The notes under the pieces are model-generated. The model searched no databases and was not told the origin of the DNA. It worked only from the letters and a program-made list of their open reading frames with translations. The position numbers and the translations under genes were made by a program. Positions 16,961-25,462 of a DNA stretch of 64,000 bases are shown piece after piece (positions within the stretch are counted from its first letter, which is position 1; the number at the start of each line of letters is the position of its first letter). The DNA is from Paracoccus sediminis (GTDB lineage: Bacteria; Pseudomonadota; Alphaproteobacteria; Rhodobacterales; Rhodobacteraceae), in assembly GCF_900188295.1 (NCBI RefSeq), contig NZ_FZNM01000003.1:372001-436000 (forward strand), read 5' to 3'.

Positions 16961-17738
16961 AGCGCGCCGCCAGATCGGCCGCCAGTCCTTGGGGATCGCG
17001 CAGGCGATCGGCGGTCACGACAGGCCCGTCATAGGCCACGACCTGCCCGGCCGCAGCCATTTCCTCGACCCGGTCCAGCGTGGCCGCGATGTCATCCAAC
17101 GGTGCCGAGAACAGGTCAAAGATGGAATAGCGCCACCATTGCAGGGCCAGCAGACGCCGAACCACCGGTTCGGGAAAACGGGACCGCACGACCCGTCCCG
17201 GCGTTCCCACCACGATGGAATAGGGCGGCACGTCGCGCAGCACCACGGCCCGTGCGCCGATGACCGATCCGGTTCCGATCGTCACGCCCGATTTGACGAA
17301 CGCGCCCTGGCCGATCCAGACGTCGTGGCCGATCTCGGTGATCGGACAACTGCTCTTGAAAGGCCGCAGGCCGCGCCGCACCTCCTCGGCGCGATGCGGC
17401 GCAACCAGATCGCGCCAGCCGTTCACCTGCGGGAAATACGCGGTCCGAGAGGTCGTCAGCCAGTCGGTCGGATGTTCGTGCATCCCGATCACCACGCCCG
17501 ACGCGATCGAGCAATAGCGCCCGAAACGAACGTTGTTGATCGTCCCGCCGCTGAGGTTGCAGAACGCGCCGATGTCGATGAAGGCCCCCTGCGCCACCGT
17601 GCAGATGATCGAGGTCGGCCCTTCGATCCGCGATCCGGCGGCCAGCCTGCCCGTCTGCAAGAGCCCCGGCAGACGCAGGCCCACCCGGTCGAGCGCCGGA
17701 AGATCGGCATGTTTCAGCGTGAATGCACCGTCGTTCAT
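16932..17738 (-). CDS. Hexapeptide-repeat acyltransferase (xenobiotic acetyltransferase-like)
   Basis: A 268-residue left-handed beta-helix acyltransferase. Hexapeptide-type repeats run from about 35 to 190 (GRYCSIASGVVIGMHEHPT, DVWIGQGAFVKSGVTIGTGSVIGARAVV), ending with the typical YSIVVGTPGRVVRSRF. The loop with HEHPTDW carries the likely catalytic histidine region. Such enzymes acetylate sugars or glycan precursors, which fits the neighbouring glycosyltransferases; the acceptor is unknown. A 52-bp gap separates it from the HlyD gene upstream, so it may be the last gene of that operon. Confidence 0.85.
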   Translation of the reverse strand: MNDGAFTLKHADLPALDRVGLRLPGLLQTGRLAAGSRIEGPTSIICTVAQGAFIDIGAFCNLSGGTINNVRFGRYCSIASGVVIGMHEHPTDWLTTSRTAYFPQVNGWRDLVAPHRAEEVRRGLRPFKSSCPITEIGHDVWIGQGAFVKSGVTIGTGSVIGARAVVLRDVPPYSIVVGTPGRVVRSRFPEPVVRRLLALQWWRYSIFDLFSAPLDDIAATLDRVEEMAAAGQVVAYDGPVVTADRLRDPQGLAADLAARFTVILAQAS

Positions 17739-17790
17739 CCTGTTCCCCCTGTCGAGCCTTGGTGAGTGTCGCGCAGAATGGTTAAGATTT

Positions 17791-19080
17791 TCACTCCTCC
17801 CGCATGGCCTTGCGCAGGTGCCGCATGATCGGTTCCAGCAGGTAATCGCCGGCCCGGCGTTCCCCGGTCTGGATCGCGACCTCGACCGGCATCCCTGCCG
17901 TCAGCGAAACATCGGGATTGCGGTCCAGATCCACCGCATCCAAGGCCACGCGCGCCTCGAAATAGCGGCTGCCGTCGCGCGGATCCTCCAGCAGGTCGGC
18001 AGAGACATAGACGACCTTGCCATCGACGGTAGGGGCCACGGCGCGGCGATAGGCCGTCAGCCGGACGCGCGCGGTGCGCCCGACCTGAACCGTGTCGATG
18101 GCTTCGGGTGGCAGGCGCGTCTGGACGACCAAGGCGTCGGCGTCGGGAACGATCTCCATGACCACCGCGCCGGAACCGATCACGGCGCCCGGCGTCACGA
18201 CCGGAATATCGACGATCAGCCCGTCCTGCGGCGCCCGCAGCGTGCGGCGCGCCAGAATGTCCCGAGTCGCGCGGATCTGCGCATCCAGCCCCGGCAGCGT
18301 GCGGCGGGCCTGTGCCAGAAATTCGTTCGCCTCGGCGACGCGCTGCTGGCGCAAGGTCTCGATATCGGCGAGGATCCGGGCGCCATCGCGGTCGTTCGCC
18401 AGGGCCAGGGCCTCGTATTCGTCGCGCTCGCCCTCCAGCACGGCAAGGTTGCGGCCGATCTCCTGCATCTTCTGACGGGTCGCCGCGCCGCGTTCGACCA
18501 GGACCCTGGTGTTTTCACGTTCCTGCGTCCAGCTGTCGATCTGGCGTCGTGCCGCCCGGACCTGCGCGCGGTTGGCCCCGGCCTGGGCGGACAGATATTC
18601 CACTTGACGCATCATCGAGGCGATCTGGCCCCGATGCAGCGAAAGCCGCGCGTCATGCAGGCTGACCTGGGCGGCGATCCGCGCCGCATCGCCCTCGGGC
18701 GCCAGCGCCGGATCCAGGGGATGCCCCCCGGCCTCGGCCTCCAGCCGCCAGACGTCCAAGACCTGCGCCGAACGTTCGGCGTCCAGTTGCGCCAGACGTT
18801 CACGTTCCTGCGTCGTGTCAAGCTGGGCCACCGCCTGGCCCGCACGGACCCGTTCGCCCGGCACGACCAGCAGATCGGACAGGATCCCGCCTTCCAGATT
18901 TTCGACCGTCTTGCGGCGGGTTTCGGCAAGAACGACCCCTTGCGTCACCACCGCGCCGTCCAGCCGGGCATACAGCCCCCACCCGCCGACCGTGCAGACC
19001 AGGAACAGGATCATCGCCAGCGCCGTCAGCAGGACGGGACGATAGGAGGGCATGATCTCGTCGTCGGTCATCACGGTCAT
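17791..19080 (-). CDS. Type I secretion membrane fusion protein (HlyD/PrtE family)
   Basis: A 429-residue periplasmic adaptor linking the inner-membrane ABC exporter to an outer-membrane TolC-like channel. It has one membrane segment (about 14-36), a biotinyl-lipoyl-like half (VVLAETRRKTVENLEGGIL, about 50-75), a long alpha-helical hairpin (about 95-285) and a C-terminal beta-barrel part with the HlyD signature (VRLTAYRRA near 340). The start codon overlaps the stop of the ABC transporter gene, so the two are coupled. No TolC-type gene is in the window. Confidence 0.92.
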   Translation of the reverse strand: MTVMTDDEIMPSYRPVLLTALAMILFLVCTVGGWGLYARLDGAVVTQGVVLAETRRKTVENLEGGILSDLLVVPGERVRAGQAVAQLDTTQERERLAQLDAERSAQVLDVWRLEAEAGGHPLDPALAPEGDAARIAAQVSLHDARLSLHRGQIASMMRQVEYLSAQAGANRAQVRAARRQIDSWTQERENTRVLVERGAATRQKMQEIGRNLAVLEGERDEYEALALANDRDGARILADIETLRQQRVAEANEFLAQARRTLPGLDAQIRATRDILARRTLRAPQDGLIVDIPVVTPGAVIGSGAVVMEIVPDADALVVQTRLPPEAIDTVQVGRTARVRLTAYRRAVAPTVDGKVVYVSADLLEDPRDGSRYFEARVALDAVDLDRNPDVSLTAGMPVEVAIQTGERRAGDYLLEPIMRHLRKAMREE

Positions 19081-20798
19081 GACATGCGCGCCTCTGCCGC
19101 GACAACGGTTCCGCGCCGCTGGGGTCCAAGGGTCGCCAGAACCTCGGCCTTGTCGCCGTAATGCGCCACGGCGCCGTCGCGCAGCAGCAGCAGGCGGTCG
19201 GCCTTGTTCAGGATGGACATGCGTTGCGCCACGACCAGCACCGCCGCACCGGACGCGCGGGCCAGTTCCACCGCATCGATCAGTGCGGCCTCGCCATCGG
19301 CATCCAGCGAGGAATTGGGTTCGTCCAGCACCAGCAGCCGCGGCATCCCGAAGACCGCGCGCGCCAAGGCAATCCGCTGCCGCTGACCACCGGAAAGGCG
19401 GGCGCCTGCATCGACCAGCTGCGTTTCATACCCCTTGGGCAGACGGCCGATCATGTCGTGGACACCGGCCTGCCGGGCGGCGGCGATCACGTCTTCGACG
19501 GGGGCATCGCGAAAGCGGGCGATGTTTTCCCGGACCGTTCCTTCAAGCAGCAGCGGTTCCTGGGGAAGATAGCCGACCGCCGCGCCGAAACTGGCCCGTT
19601 CGTGCCGAAAGGTGGATTGGCCGTCCAGGAAGATCCCCCCGGTCGTGGGCATCCACAGCCCCACCACCAGCCGCGCCAGGGTCGATTTGCCCGCGCCGGA
19701 CGGACCGATCACGCCCACCATTTCCCCTGGCCGGATCGCAAAGCTGATGTTGCGCAAAAGGGGCGCGTCCTGACCCGGCGGCACATAGCCCAGACGGTCA
19801 ACGACGACCTCGGCCCGTTCCACCGGCACGCCCACGGCCGAACGGGCACGGCCACCCTGGACCAACAGGTCGCGCAGACGGCGCGCGACGGCAAAGGCGT
19901 TGACCCATTGCCGCCAGCCGTCGATCAGATGTTCGAACGGCGCCAGCATCCGCGAGGTGATGACCGCCGCGGCCAGGATCGTGCCCGCTGTCGCCTCTTG
20001 CCGGATGACCAGAAGGGCGCCGGTGCAGATCATCGCTATCTGAAGTCCGACCCGCGTCCCGCGCGCCAGGGCGGCCAGGAATTTCGCCATGGTCCCGCCG
20101 GTTTCGATGCTGTCCAGCGACCGGGCCTGACCGCGCCGCCAGCGCCGCGACAGCGCGGGAAGCATTCCCATGGCCGCGATCACTTCCGAATTGCGGATGG
20201 CGTTGGCGGTTTCAGCCTGCAACAGCATGGTCTTCTGCACCGCCTCGGCGGCCGGACGCCGGGCCAGGATTTCCGTGGCGACCGCGATCAGCATCAACAG
20301 CGCCGCGCCGCAAAGCCCCGCGATCCCGTACAAGGGGTGAAACAGGGTCAGCACGGCCAGCAGGACCGGCGTGAAGGCAATATCCATCGGCAGGGTGATC
20401 GCCCCGCCCGCCACAAAGCCGCGCAGGCCGTTCAGGTCGCGCATCGCCGTCGCAGCCGAGGCCGCGCCCGATTTCAGCGCGCTTTCGACCGCCGCCTCGA
20501 ATACGGGGCGCCCCAGCGCGGTTGACAGCCGCGCCGCGATGACAAGCAGCAGCCGCGACCGCAGGAAATCCAGCAGGGACTGGAAGACGAACAGAAACGC
20601 CACGATCAGCGTCAGCGCCGCCAGCGTATCCAGGTTTCCCGACGAGATCACCCGGTCAAAGATCTGCGCCTGGTACAACGGCAGCGACAGATACAGAAGA
20701 TTGACGAAAAACCCGATAAAGGCCGCCGCCGCCACGCCCTTGGCCAGATCGACCAGCGCCGCGCGCCAGGGTTCGCAGACCATGCCGCCGTCAGCCAT
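19077..20798 (-). CDS. Type I secretion ABC transporter permease/ATPase (PrtD type)
   Basis: A 573-residue inner-membrane exporter that recognises the C-terminal signal of RTX proteins. A six-segment membrane domain (about 15-300) is followed by an ABC domain with Walker A GPSGAGKS (365-372), signature LSGGQRQR (468-475) and Walker B LLVLDEP (488-494). There is no N-terminal C39 or C39-like domain. ATG 20798 overlaps the preceding glycosyltransferase stop (20791); longer in-frame starts lie within that gene. Its likely cargo is the RTX protein at 27523-28365 and possibly the other RTX proteins in the window. Confidence 0.92.
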   Translation of the reverse strand: MADGGMVCEPWRAALVDLAKGVAAAAFIGFFVNLLYLSLPLYQAQIFDRVISSGNLDTLAALTLIVAFLFVFQSLLDFLRSRLLLVIAARLSTALGRPVFEAAVESALKSGAASAATAMRDLNGLRGFVAGGAITLPMDIAFTPVLLAVLTLFHPLYGIAGLCGAALLMLIAVATEILARRPAAEAVQKTMLLQAETANAIRNSEVIAAMGMLPALSRRWRRGQARSLDSIETGGTMAKFLAALARGTRVGLQIAMICTGALLVIRQEATAGTILAAAVITSRMLAPFEHLIDGWRQWVNAFAVARRLRDLLVQGGRARSAVGVPVERAEVVVDRLGYVPPGQDAPLLRNISFAIRPGEMVGVIGPSGAGKSTLARLVVGLWMPTTGGIFLDGQSTFRHERASFGAAVGYLPQEPLLLEGTVRENIARFRDAPVEDVIAAARQAGVHDMIGRLPKGYETQLVDAGARLSGGQRQRIALARAVFGMPRLLVLDEPNSSLDADGEAALIDAVELARASGAAVLVVAQRMSILNKADRLLLLRDGAVAHYGDKAEVLATLGPQRRGTVVAAEARMS

Positions 20799-22071
20799 GG
20801 TCAGCCACCGGCGTCGGATGCGAGGCGCGCGACAGGATCTTGTCGAACAAGGCGGCGTGCAGGCGCGCGGATTCGTTGGCGTCGGTCGGGGGTCGGATGC
20901 CGCCATGCAGGCGGTTCCAGACCGCGGGGTCCATCGCGCGCGTCATCGCCTCGGCCAGGCTTTCGGGGTTCGAGACCCGGAAGTGCAGACCGTCGATGCC
21001 GTCTCGCACCTTTTCGGCCATCCCGCCGATGTCGGACGCGATGATCGGGCGGCGGTGGTGGAACGCCTCCTGGATGACGACAGGGGCGTTTTCCCACCAG
21101 GTCGACGGTACGATGGTCCAGTCCACCTCTCTCATCAGATGGGGCAGGTCGGCGCTTTTGTACGACCCCATGAACCGCAGGCGCCGGCCGGAAAGGCGGA
21201 ACAATTCCTTGACCTGGACCTGAAATTCCTCGGGCTGGTGTTCCAGGTTGCCGCCAAAGATATACAGGATGCCGTCGCCCCAAACCTTTTCAGGGATGCG
21301 CGTCACGGCCTCGATCAGAATCTTGATGCCCTTGAAGGGGTTCAATTGCCCGAAATAGGCGAATCTGTTGCGGCGTCCGCCTGCAGGCAGGGCGCGGACC
21401 GGGGCGACAGGGCCGCCGTCCAGCCCGTTTTCGATCATCACCAGTTTCCGGCGCGGCAGGCCCCAGTCCTGGAACCGTTTCAACAGGAACCGCGAGGGTG
21501 AAACGAAGGCGTCCACCTGGTCGAAGAAGGATTTGACGAACAGTTCGCGCCGCAGCATGTTGGGGGCGCCGATGTCGGGAAAGCACATGCCGCAGTCCGA
21601 GGCCGAGGCCTTCATGCACAACGCGCCCGACCGTGCCTTTATCATCTGCCCGTGATGGGCGCAGATCGGCAGGTATTCGTGCAACGTGTACACGATCGGC
21701 ACCGGCCCCAGGGCGCGCCGCGCGGCATGGATCGCCTGGATGCCAAAGCCCATGACGTGATGAAAGTTCACGACGTCGGGTTGCAGGTCCGACAGAAAGC
21801 GTTCGAAATGCCGGGTCAGCGCCTGGGTGTCGTTCAGGCCCAGATGGAACCAGTCGTAATCATTGGTCCAGAACAGCGTCTCGTCAGGGCCTTGGCCCAG
21901 CGACATCAGGGGCGTCGCGGCATGACGCGCGACCGGGGGACCGATGCCGGCAATGTAATGCGCGTCCCAGCCCGGCTGCTGCTTCAGGCCCTTGAACAGG
22001 TTATGGGACGCGACCTGTGCCCCGCCGATGGAAAAGGCGGGGTGGGCGTGGCTCAGCACAAGGGCTTTCAT
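20791..22071 (-). CDS. Glycosyltransferase, GT4 family
   Basis: A 426-residue GT-B fold retaining glycosyltransferase. The N-terminal domain begins MKALVLSHAHPAFSIGGAQ; the C-terminal nucleotide-sugar domain has FAYFGQLNPFKGI near 250 and the EX7E region WWENAPVVIQEA near 340. A conserved CXXCFPD element near residue 160 is shared with the paralogous GT4 gene at 24221-25462. It overlaps both neighbours, so it is part of one cotranslated chain with the secretion genes. Donor and acceptor sugars are unknown. Confidence 0.88.
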   Translation of the reverse strand: MKALVLSHAHPAFSIGGAQVASHNLFKGLKQQPGWDAHYIAGIGPPVARHAATPLMSLGQGPDETLFWTNDYDWFHLGLNDTQALTRHFERFLSDLQPDVVNFHHVMGFGIQAIHAARRALGPVPIVYTLHEYLPICAHHGQMIKARSGALCMKASASDCGMCFPDIGAPNMLRRELFVKSFFDQVDAFVSPSRFLLKRFQDWGLPRRKLVMIENGLDGGPVAPVRALPAGGRRNRFAYFGQLNPFKGIKILIEAVTRIPEKVWGDGILYIFGGNLEHQPEEFQVQVKELFRLSGRRLRFMGSYKSADLPHLMREVDWTIVPSTWWENAPVVIQEAFHHRRPIIASDIGGMAEKVRDGIDGLHFRVSNPESLAEAMTRAMDPAVWNRLHGGIRPPTDANESARLHAALFDKILSRASHPTPVADHG

Positions 22072-24224
22072 CGGGGGCGGCCTCCGGCAAGAATGGGGGC
22101 ATCATGGCCCGCCAAGGCTGAATCAATCCTTTCCAGAAGGCGCAGCATCGCATCGGATGCGTTCTGCGGATCCTCCAGCATCCAGAAATCCACACTGCGC
22201 GACGACCAGATGCCGAAACCCGCGTCGTGCAGGCGGCGGGCCAGATCGCGATGGACCATGGCGTCGGAATAAAGCCGCCCCGAAAAACCGCCCGCCTGGG
22301 CCATGGCCGCGCGATCGATCAGCGCCAGTTGCGCCGATCCCGCAGGCATGGGCCGGGGCGCGCCGCGGATCAGCCATTCCCGTGGATAACCCAGCATCGG
22401 GGCGCTGTTTTCGGACGTCGCGCCGTCGCCGCCGTAAAAGACCGACCCGTCTTCGTAAACCAGCGTGGGCGAAATCAGGCCCAGCGCATCCAGCCCGTCC
22501 AGTTCGTCTTCCAGCTGGGCCAGCCAATTCGCCGTGGCCGGCAGCGCCGCGGGTGACCACAGCAACGCACGGTCCCCATCGGCCAGCGCCAGCCCCGCCT
22601 CGATCCGGGTGCAAAGGTCGGTCTGGTCGGCGACCAGCAAAAGCCGCCCCCTGAGACCGTAGAAGCCGAACGAATCCGTCAGCCGCTCGGGCGCCTGCCC
22701 GGCCTGACTGCGCGTCATCACGATCGCCAGATCCAGTCGCCGGGCCTCGGGCGTGCCCGCCAGCAGCGCCATCATCGGCTGAAGATGAGCCAGCCGGGCC
22801 AGCGGAATCACGGCGGTGATCTCGCCCCTGTCCGGGGACAGCGGGATCGGACGCTGCGCCGTACGGGGCTTGCGCGACCGGGCGGGCAATCCGGCCAGAA
22901 AGGGTGCCAGCGCATCCACGATGATCCGGTCGATCGTCGGATCGTGCAGCGGCACGCCGTTCAGGATCTGGGACAGCAGCTCTCGCCCCTCCAGGCGGGT
23001 GATCGTCAGGGGGCGGAACAGGCAGGTGTTGTCGTCCAGAACCAGTTCCAGATAAAATTCCTCGTTGCCCTGGCGGGGGCTGCCCGCGGCAAAGGCGATG
23101 AAGCCATGCGTGGTATCGGACGGATCCAGCAGGCGCGCGAATCGGGGATCGGCCGCGAACCCGTCATTCAGATCGGCGCGCGGCAGGGGGTTCCAGCGAT
23201 CCTGCAAGGGGGCGTAAAGTCCGGCCGAGCTTTTCAGGATCACGCGTTCGACGCGCCGCAGGGGATCCAGCAGCCAGCCCATCGCCAGCAATCCCCCCGA
23301 GGGTGATTCGAACACGGCGTCGAAAGCGGCGGCGACCGGCAGCGTCGTTTCGGACAGCGTGTCGATTCCCCGATAGCGCGGCCGGCAGATGCGGCGATAG
23401 ATCCGCATGACCTGTTCGTCGCAGGCCAGGCGCGGCAGCATCTGGCGAACATGCTGGGTCGCATCGTCGCCGCGCAGCCTCGTGACGCTGCCCTGCACCA
23501 CCTCAAGCCGTTTCAGCGTGCCATCCTGTTCATAGAACAGGGAGCCCAGCGTATCGACATCGATCCCGTGCCAGTCGCGGCTGAACAGGCTGAATCCCGT
23601 GCCCGGCGGTGGAATGTCGTCTCGGGCGAAGGCCGCGACATCGGCTTGGCACAGTTCCAGCGCGTCGCCCAGCCGGGCCAGGCGATGGCGTCCGGCGGCA
23701 AGCGACATCGCCCAGCCCTGCGCGAACAGCCCGCCGGTATCGGGGCAGGCCAGGATTTCCACGAATCCCCCGGCCTCGGCCGCAAGCGACAGAAAGGCGG
23801 CCGCGAAATCGCGGTCGCCGGGCCGAACCTGACCGGGCGCGGTTCCGGCCATGGTGTCGATCAGGAAATCGAACACGTCGCGGTTGTTCAGCCGGTGATG
23901 GCGGACGAATTCGGCCAGCGGCGCGGGCGCCACGTCGATGCCGCGGGGCGGAGCGATCTCGTGTTCCTCGCCCCCGGATCCGCGCAGATGCCCGGCTCCG
24001 AGCAAGGGTGCCTCGACCAGCGCGATCCCGGCGCGGCCGGTCGGCGTGGGCCAGCACATCGCGCGCCAGGGGGCATCGCCGCAAAAGCCCCGCCGGGGCA
24101 GGGCCGCGCCCAGATGCGACACCGCCAGAAGGGTTCGCCCCCCCGGCAGCACGATCGCCAGATCCGGCAGCAGCGGCGCAGAAAGAGGCGCCATCCCGGG
24201 AAACGACCCGTCGGGCGGCGTCAT
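22068..24224 (-). CDS. Large protein with GT2-like C-terminal domain and duplicated surface-glycan domain
   Basis: A 718-residue protein. The C-terminal third (about 500-715) looks like a GT-A/GT2 glycosyltransferase, with ALGLISPTLVYEDGSVFYGG, GYPREWL and a candidate-selection segment AALIDRAAMAQAGGFSG-like. The N-terminal and middle parts contain two copies of a pattern (CPDTGGLFAQGW and SPSGGLLAMGWLLDP) also seen in the proteins at 25459-27438 and 15118-15738. A canonical DXD was not found, so activity is uncertain. ATG 24224 overlaps the upstream stop (ATGA), and its own stop overlaps the next start by the same motif. Confidence 0.75.
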   Translation of the reverse strand: MTPPDGSFPGMAPLSAPLLPDLAIVLPGGRTLLAVSHLGAALPRRGFCGDAPWRAMCWPTPTGRAGIALVEAPLLGAGHLRGSGGEEHEIAPPRGIDVAPAPLAEFVRHHRLNNRDVFDFLIDTMAGTAPGQVRPGDRDFAAAFLSLAAEAGGFVEILACPDTGGLFAQGWAMSLAAGRHRLARLGDALELCQADVAAFARDDIPPPGTGFSLFSRDWHGIDVDTLGSLFYEQDGTLKRLEVVQGSVTRLRGDDATQHVRQMLPRLACDEQVMRIYRRICRPRYRGIDTLSETTLPVAAAFDAVFESPSGGLLAMGWLLDPLRRVERVILKSSAGLYAPLQDRWNPLPRADLNDGFAADPRFARLLDPSDTTHGFIAFAAGSPRQGNEEFYLELVLDDNTCLFRPLTITRLEGRELLSQILNGVPLHDPTIDRIIVDALAPFLAGLPARSRKPRTAQRPIPLSPDRGEITAVIPLARLAHLQPMMALLAGTPEARRLDLAIVMTRSQAGQAPERLTDSFGFYGLRGRLLLVADQTDLCTRIEAGLALADGDRALLWSPAALPATANWLAQLEDELDGLDALGLISPTLVYEDGSVFYGGDGATSENSAPMLGYPREWLIRGAPRPMPAGSAQLALIDRAAMAQAGGFSGRLYSDAMVHRDLARRLHDAGFGIWSSRSVDFWMLEDPQNASDAMLRLLERIDSALAGHDAPILAGGRPR

Positions 24225-25462
24225 GCCGAAACCCTTTCCAGCAGGGTGCGATAGAGGGCGAGATGGGCATCGACAAAGCCGGAATAGGCGTCGTCGCGGC
24301 GGCGCGCGTGCAGGGCGGCGGACATGCGGGCGTGTCCGGCGGGATCGCCGGCGGCGGCACACATCGCCTGGGCCAAGGCCTCGGGGTCGCCGGGGGCGAC
24401 GGTCCGGCCGGTGACGCCATGCACGACCGTCTCGGCCATGCCGCCGATGCCTGAACAGATCACCGGCAGTCCCGCCGCCCGCGCCTCAAGCAGCACAAGC
24501 GGGGCGTTTTCCCACCAGATCGACGGCATCACCATCCAGTCGGCACGGGCCATCAGCGCGGGCAAATCCTCGCGCCGATAAGGGCCGTGGTGGCGGGCGT
24601 TGGGTGCCGCGGCAAGGGCTTTGGCAAAGGCGCCGCGAAACCCGTCCGCCGCATGGCCAAGTCCGCCATGCAGGTCCAGCGTCACCGAATCCCCCGCAAG
24701 ACGCACCGCCGCCAGCAGCGGTAGGATGCCCTTGTGCGGGGCGATATTGCCGAAAAAGGCAAAACGGTCGGGACGGGTGCGCGGGCGGCGCGCCACCGTT
24801 CCCAAGGCGCGAACCTCATTGGGCAGCACCGTGATACGCTCCGCCTCGATCCCCCATTCGGCAAAGCGTTCGGCCAGAAAACGAGACGGCGCGACAAAGC
24901 GGTCCACCAGTGACAAAAGCGCGGTCAGATGCGACTTGCGCAGCAGATGCGCCGACACCGGCATCGCGGGAAAGCAGGCGTGGCAGCGGTCAGGCCCTGC
25001 CGTGCGGCACAGCGCGCCGTCGGGCACCGTCAGCATCAACCCGTCATTGGGGCACAGGATCTGATAATCGTGCAGCGTCAGCACAATGCGCGCCTGCGGA
25101 ACCTTGCGGCGCAGGACCGCCAGAACCTCGGCCCCGATCCGGTCCAGACCGTGAAGATGCACGATGTCGGGGCGGAACGCCCCAAGCAGCCGCCCCATCG
25201 AATCGATCCAGTCCACGCCGTCCTGCCGCAGCATCGAGAACCGGTCATAACGCCCGGTCCGCAGCAGGTGATCGTCCCCCATGACCCCCAAGGCGCCCGG
25301 CACGTCGTCAGGGCGCTGCAAGGATGTGGTGGCGGCCAGAAACCGCGCCCGCACCCCCGGCACGGCGTTCAGCGCGGCGGTCAGATCGTGGGCCAGAAAT
25401 TCGGTCCCGCCGCAGGCAAAGGCCGGATGGTCATGGGCGACCTGCAAGACCTGAATGGTCAT
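24221..25462 (-). CDS. Glycosyltransferase, GT4 family (paralogue of the 20791 gene)
   Basis: A 413-residue GT-B glycosyltransferase beginning MTIQVLQVAHDHPAFACGG. It shares with the other GT4 in the operon the CXXCFP element (CHACFPAMP), the SRFLAERF segment, FFGNIAPHKGI and the C-terminal WWENAPLVLLEA followed by GIGGMAE, so the two probably arose by duplication and add related sugars. ATGA overlaps are present at both ends (25459-25462 and 24221-24224). Confidence 0.88.
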   Translation of the reverse strand: MTIQVLQVAHDHPAFACGGTEFLAHDLTAALNAVPGVRARFLAATTSLQRPDDVPGALGVMGDDHLLRTGRYDRFSMLRQDGVDWIDSMGRLLGAFRPDIVHLHGLDRIGAEVLAVLRRKVPQARIVLTLHDYQILCPNDGLMLTVPDGALCRTAGPDRCHACFPAMPVSAHLLRKSHLTALLSLVDRFVAPSRFLAERFAEWGIEAERITVLPNEVRALGTVARRPRTRPDRFAFFGNIAPHKGILPLLAAVRLAGDSVTLDLHGGLGHAADGFRGAFAKALAAAPNARHHGPYRREDLPALMARADWMVMPSIWWENAPLVLLEARAAGLPVICSGIGGMAETVVHGVTGRTVAPGDPEALAQAMCAAAGDPAGHARMSAALHARRRDDAYSGFVDAHLALYRTLLERVSA

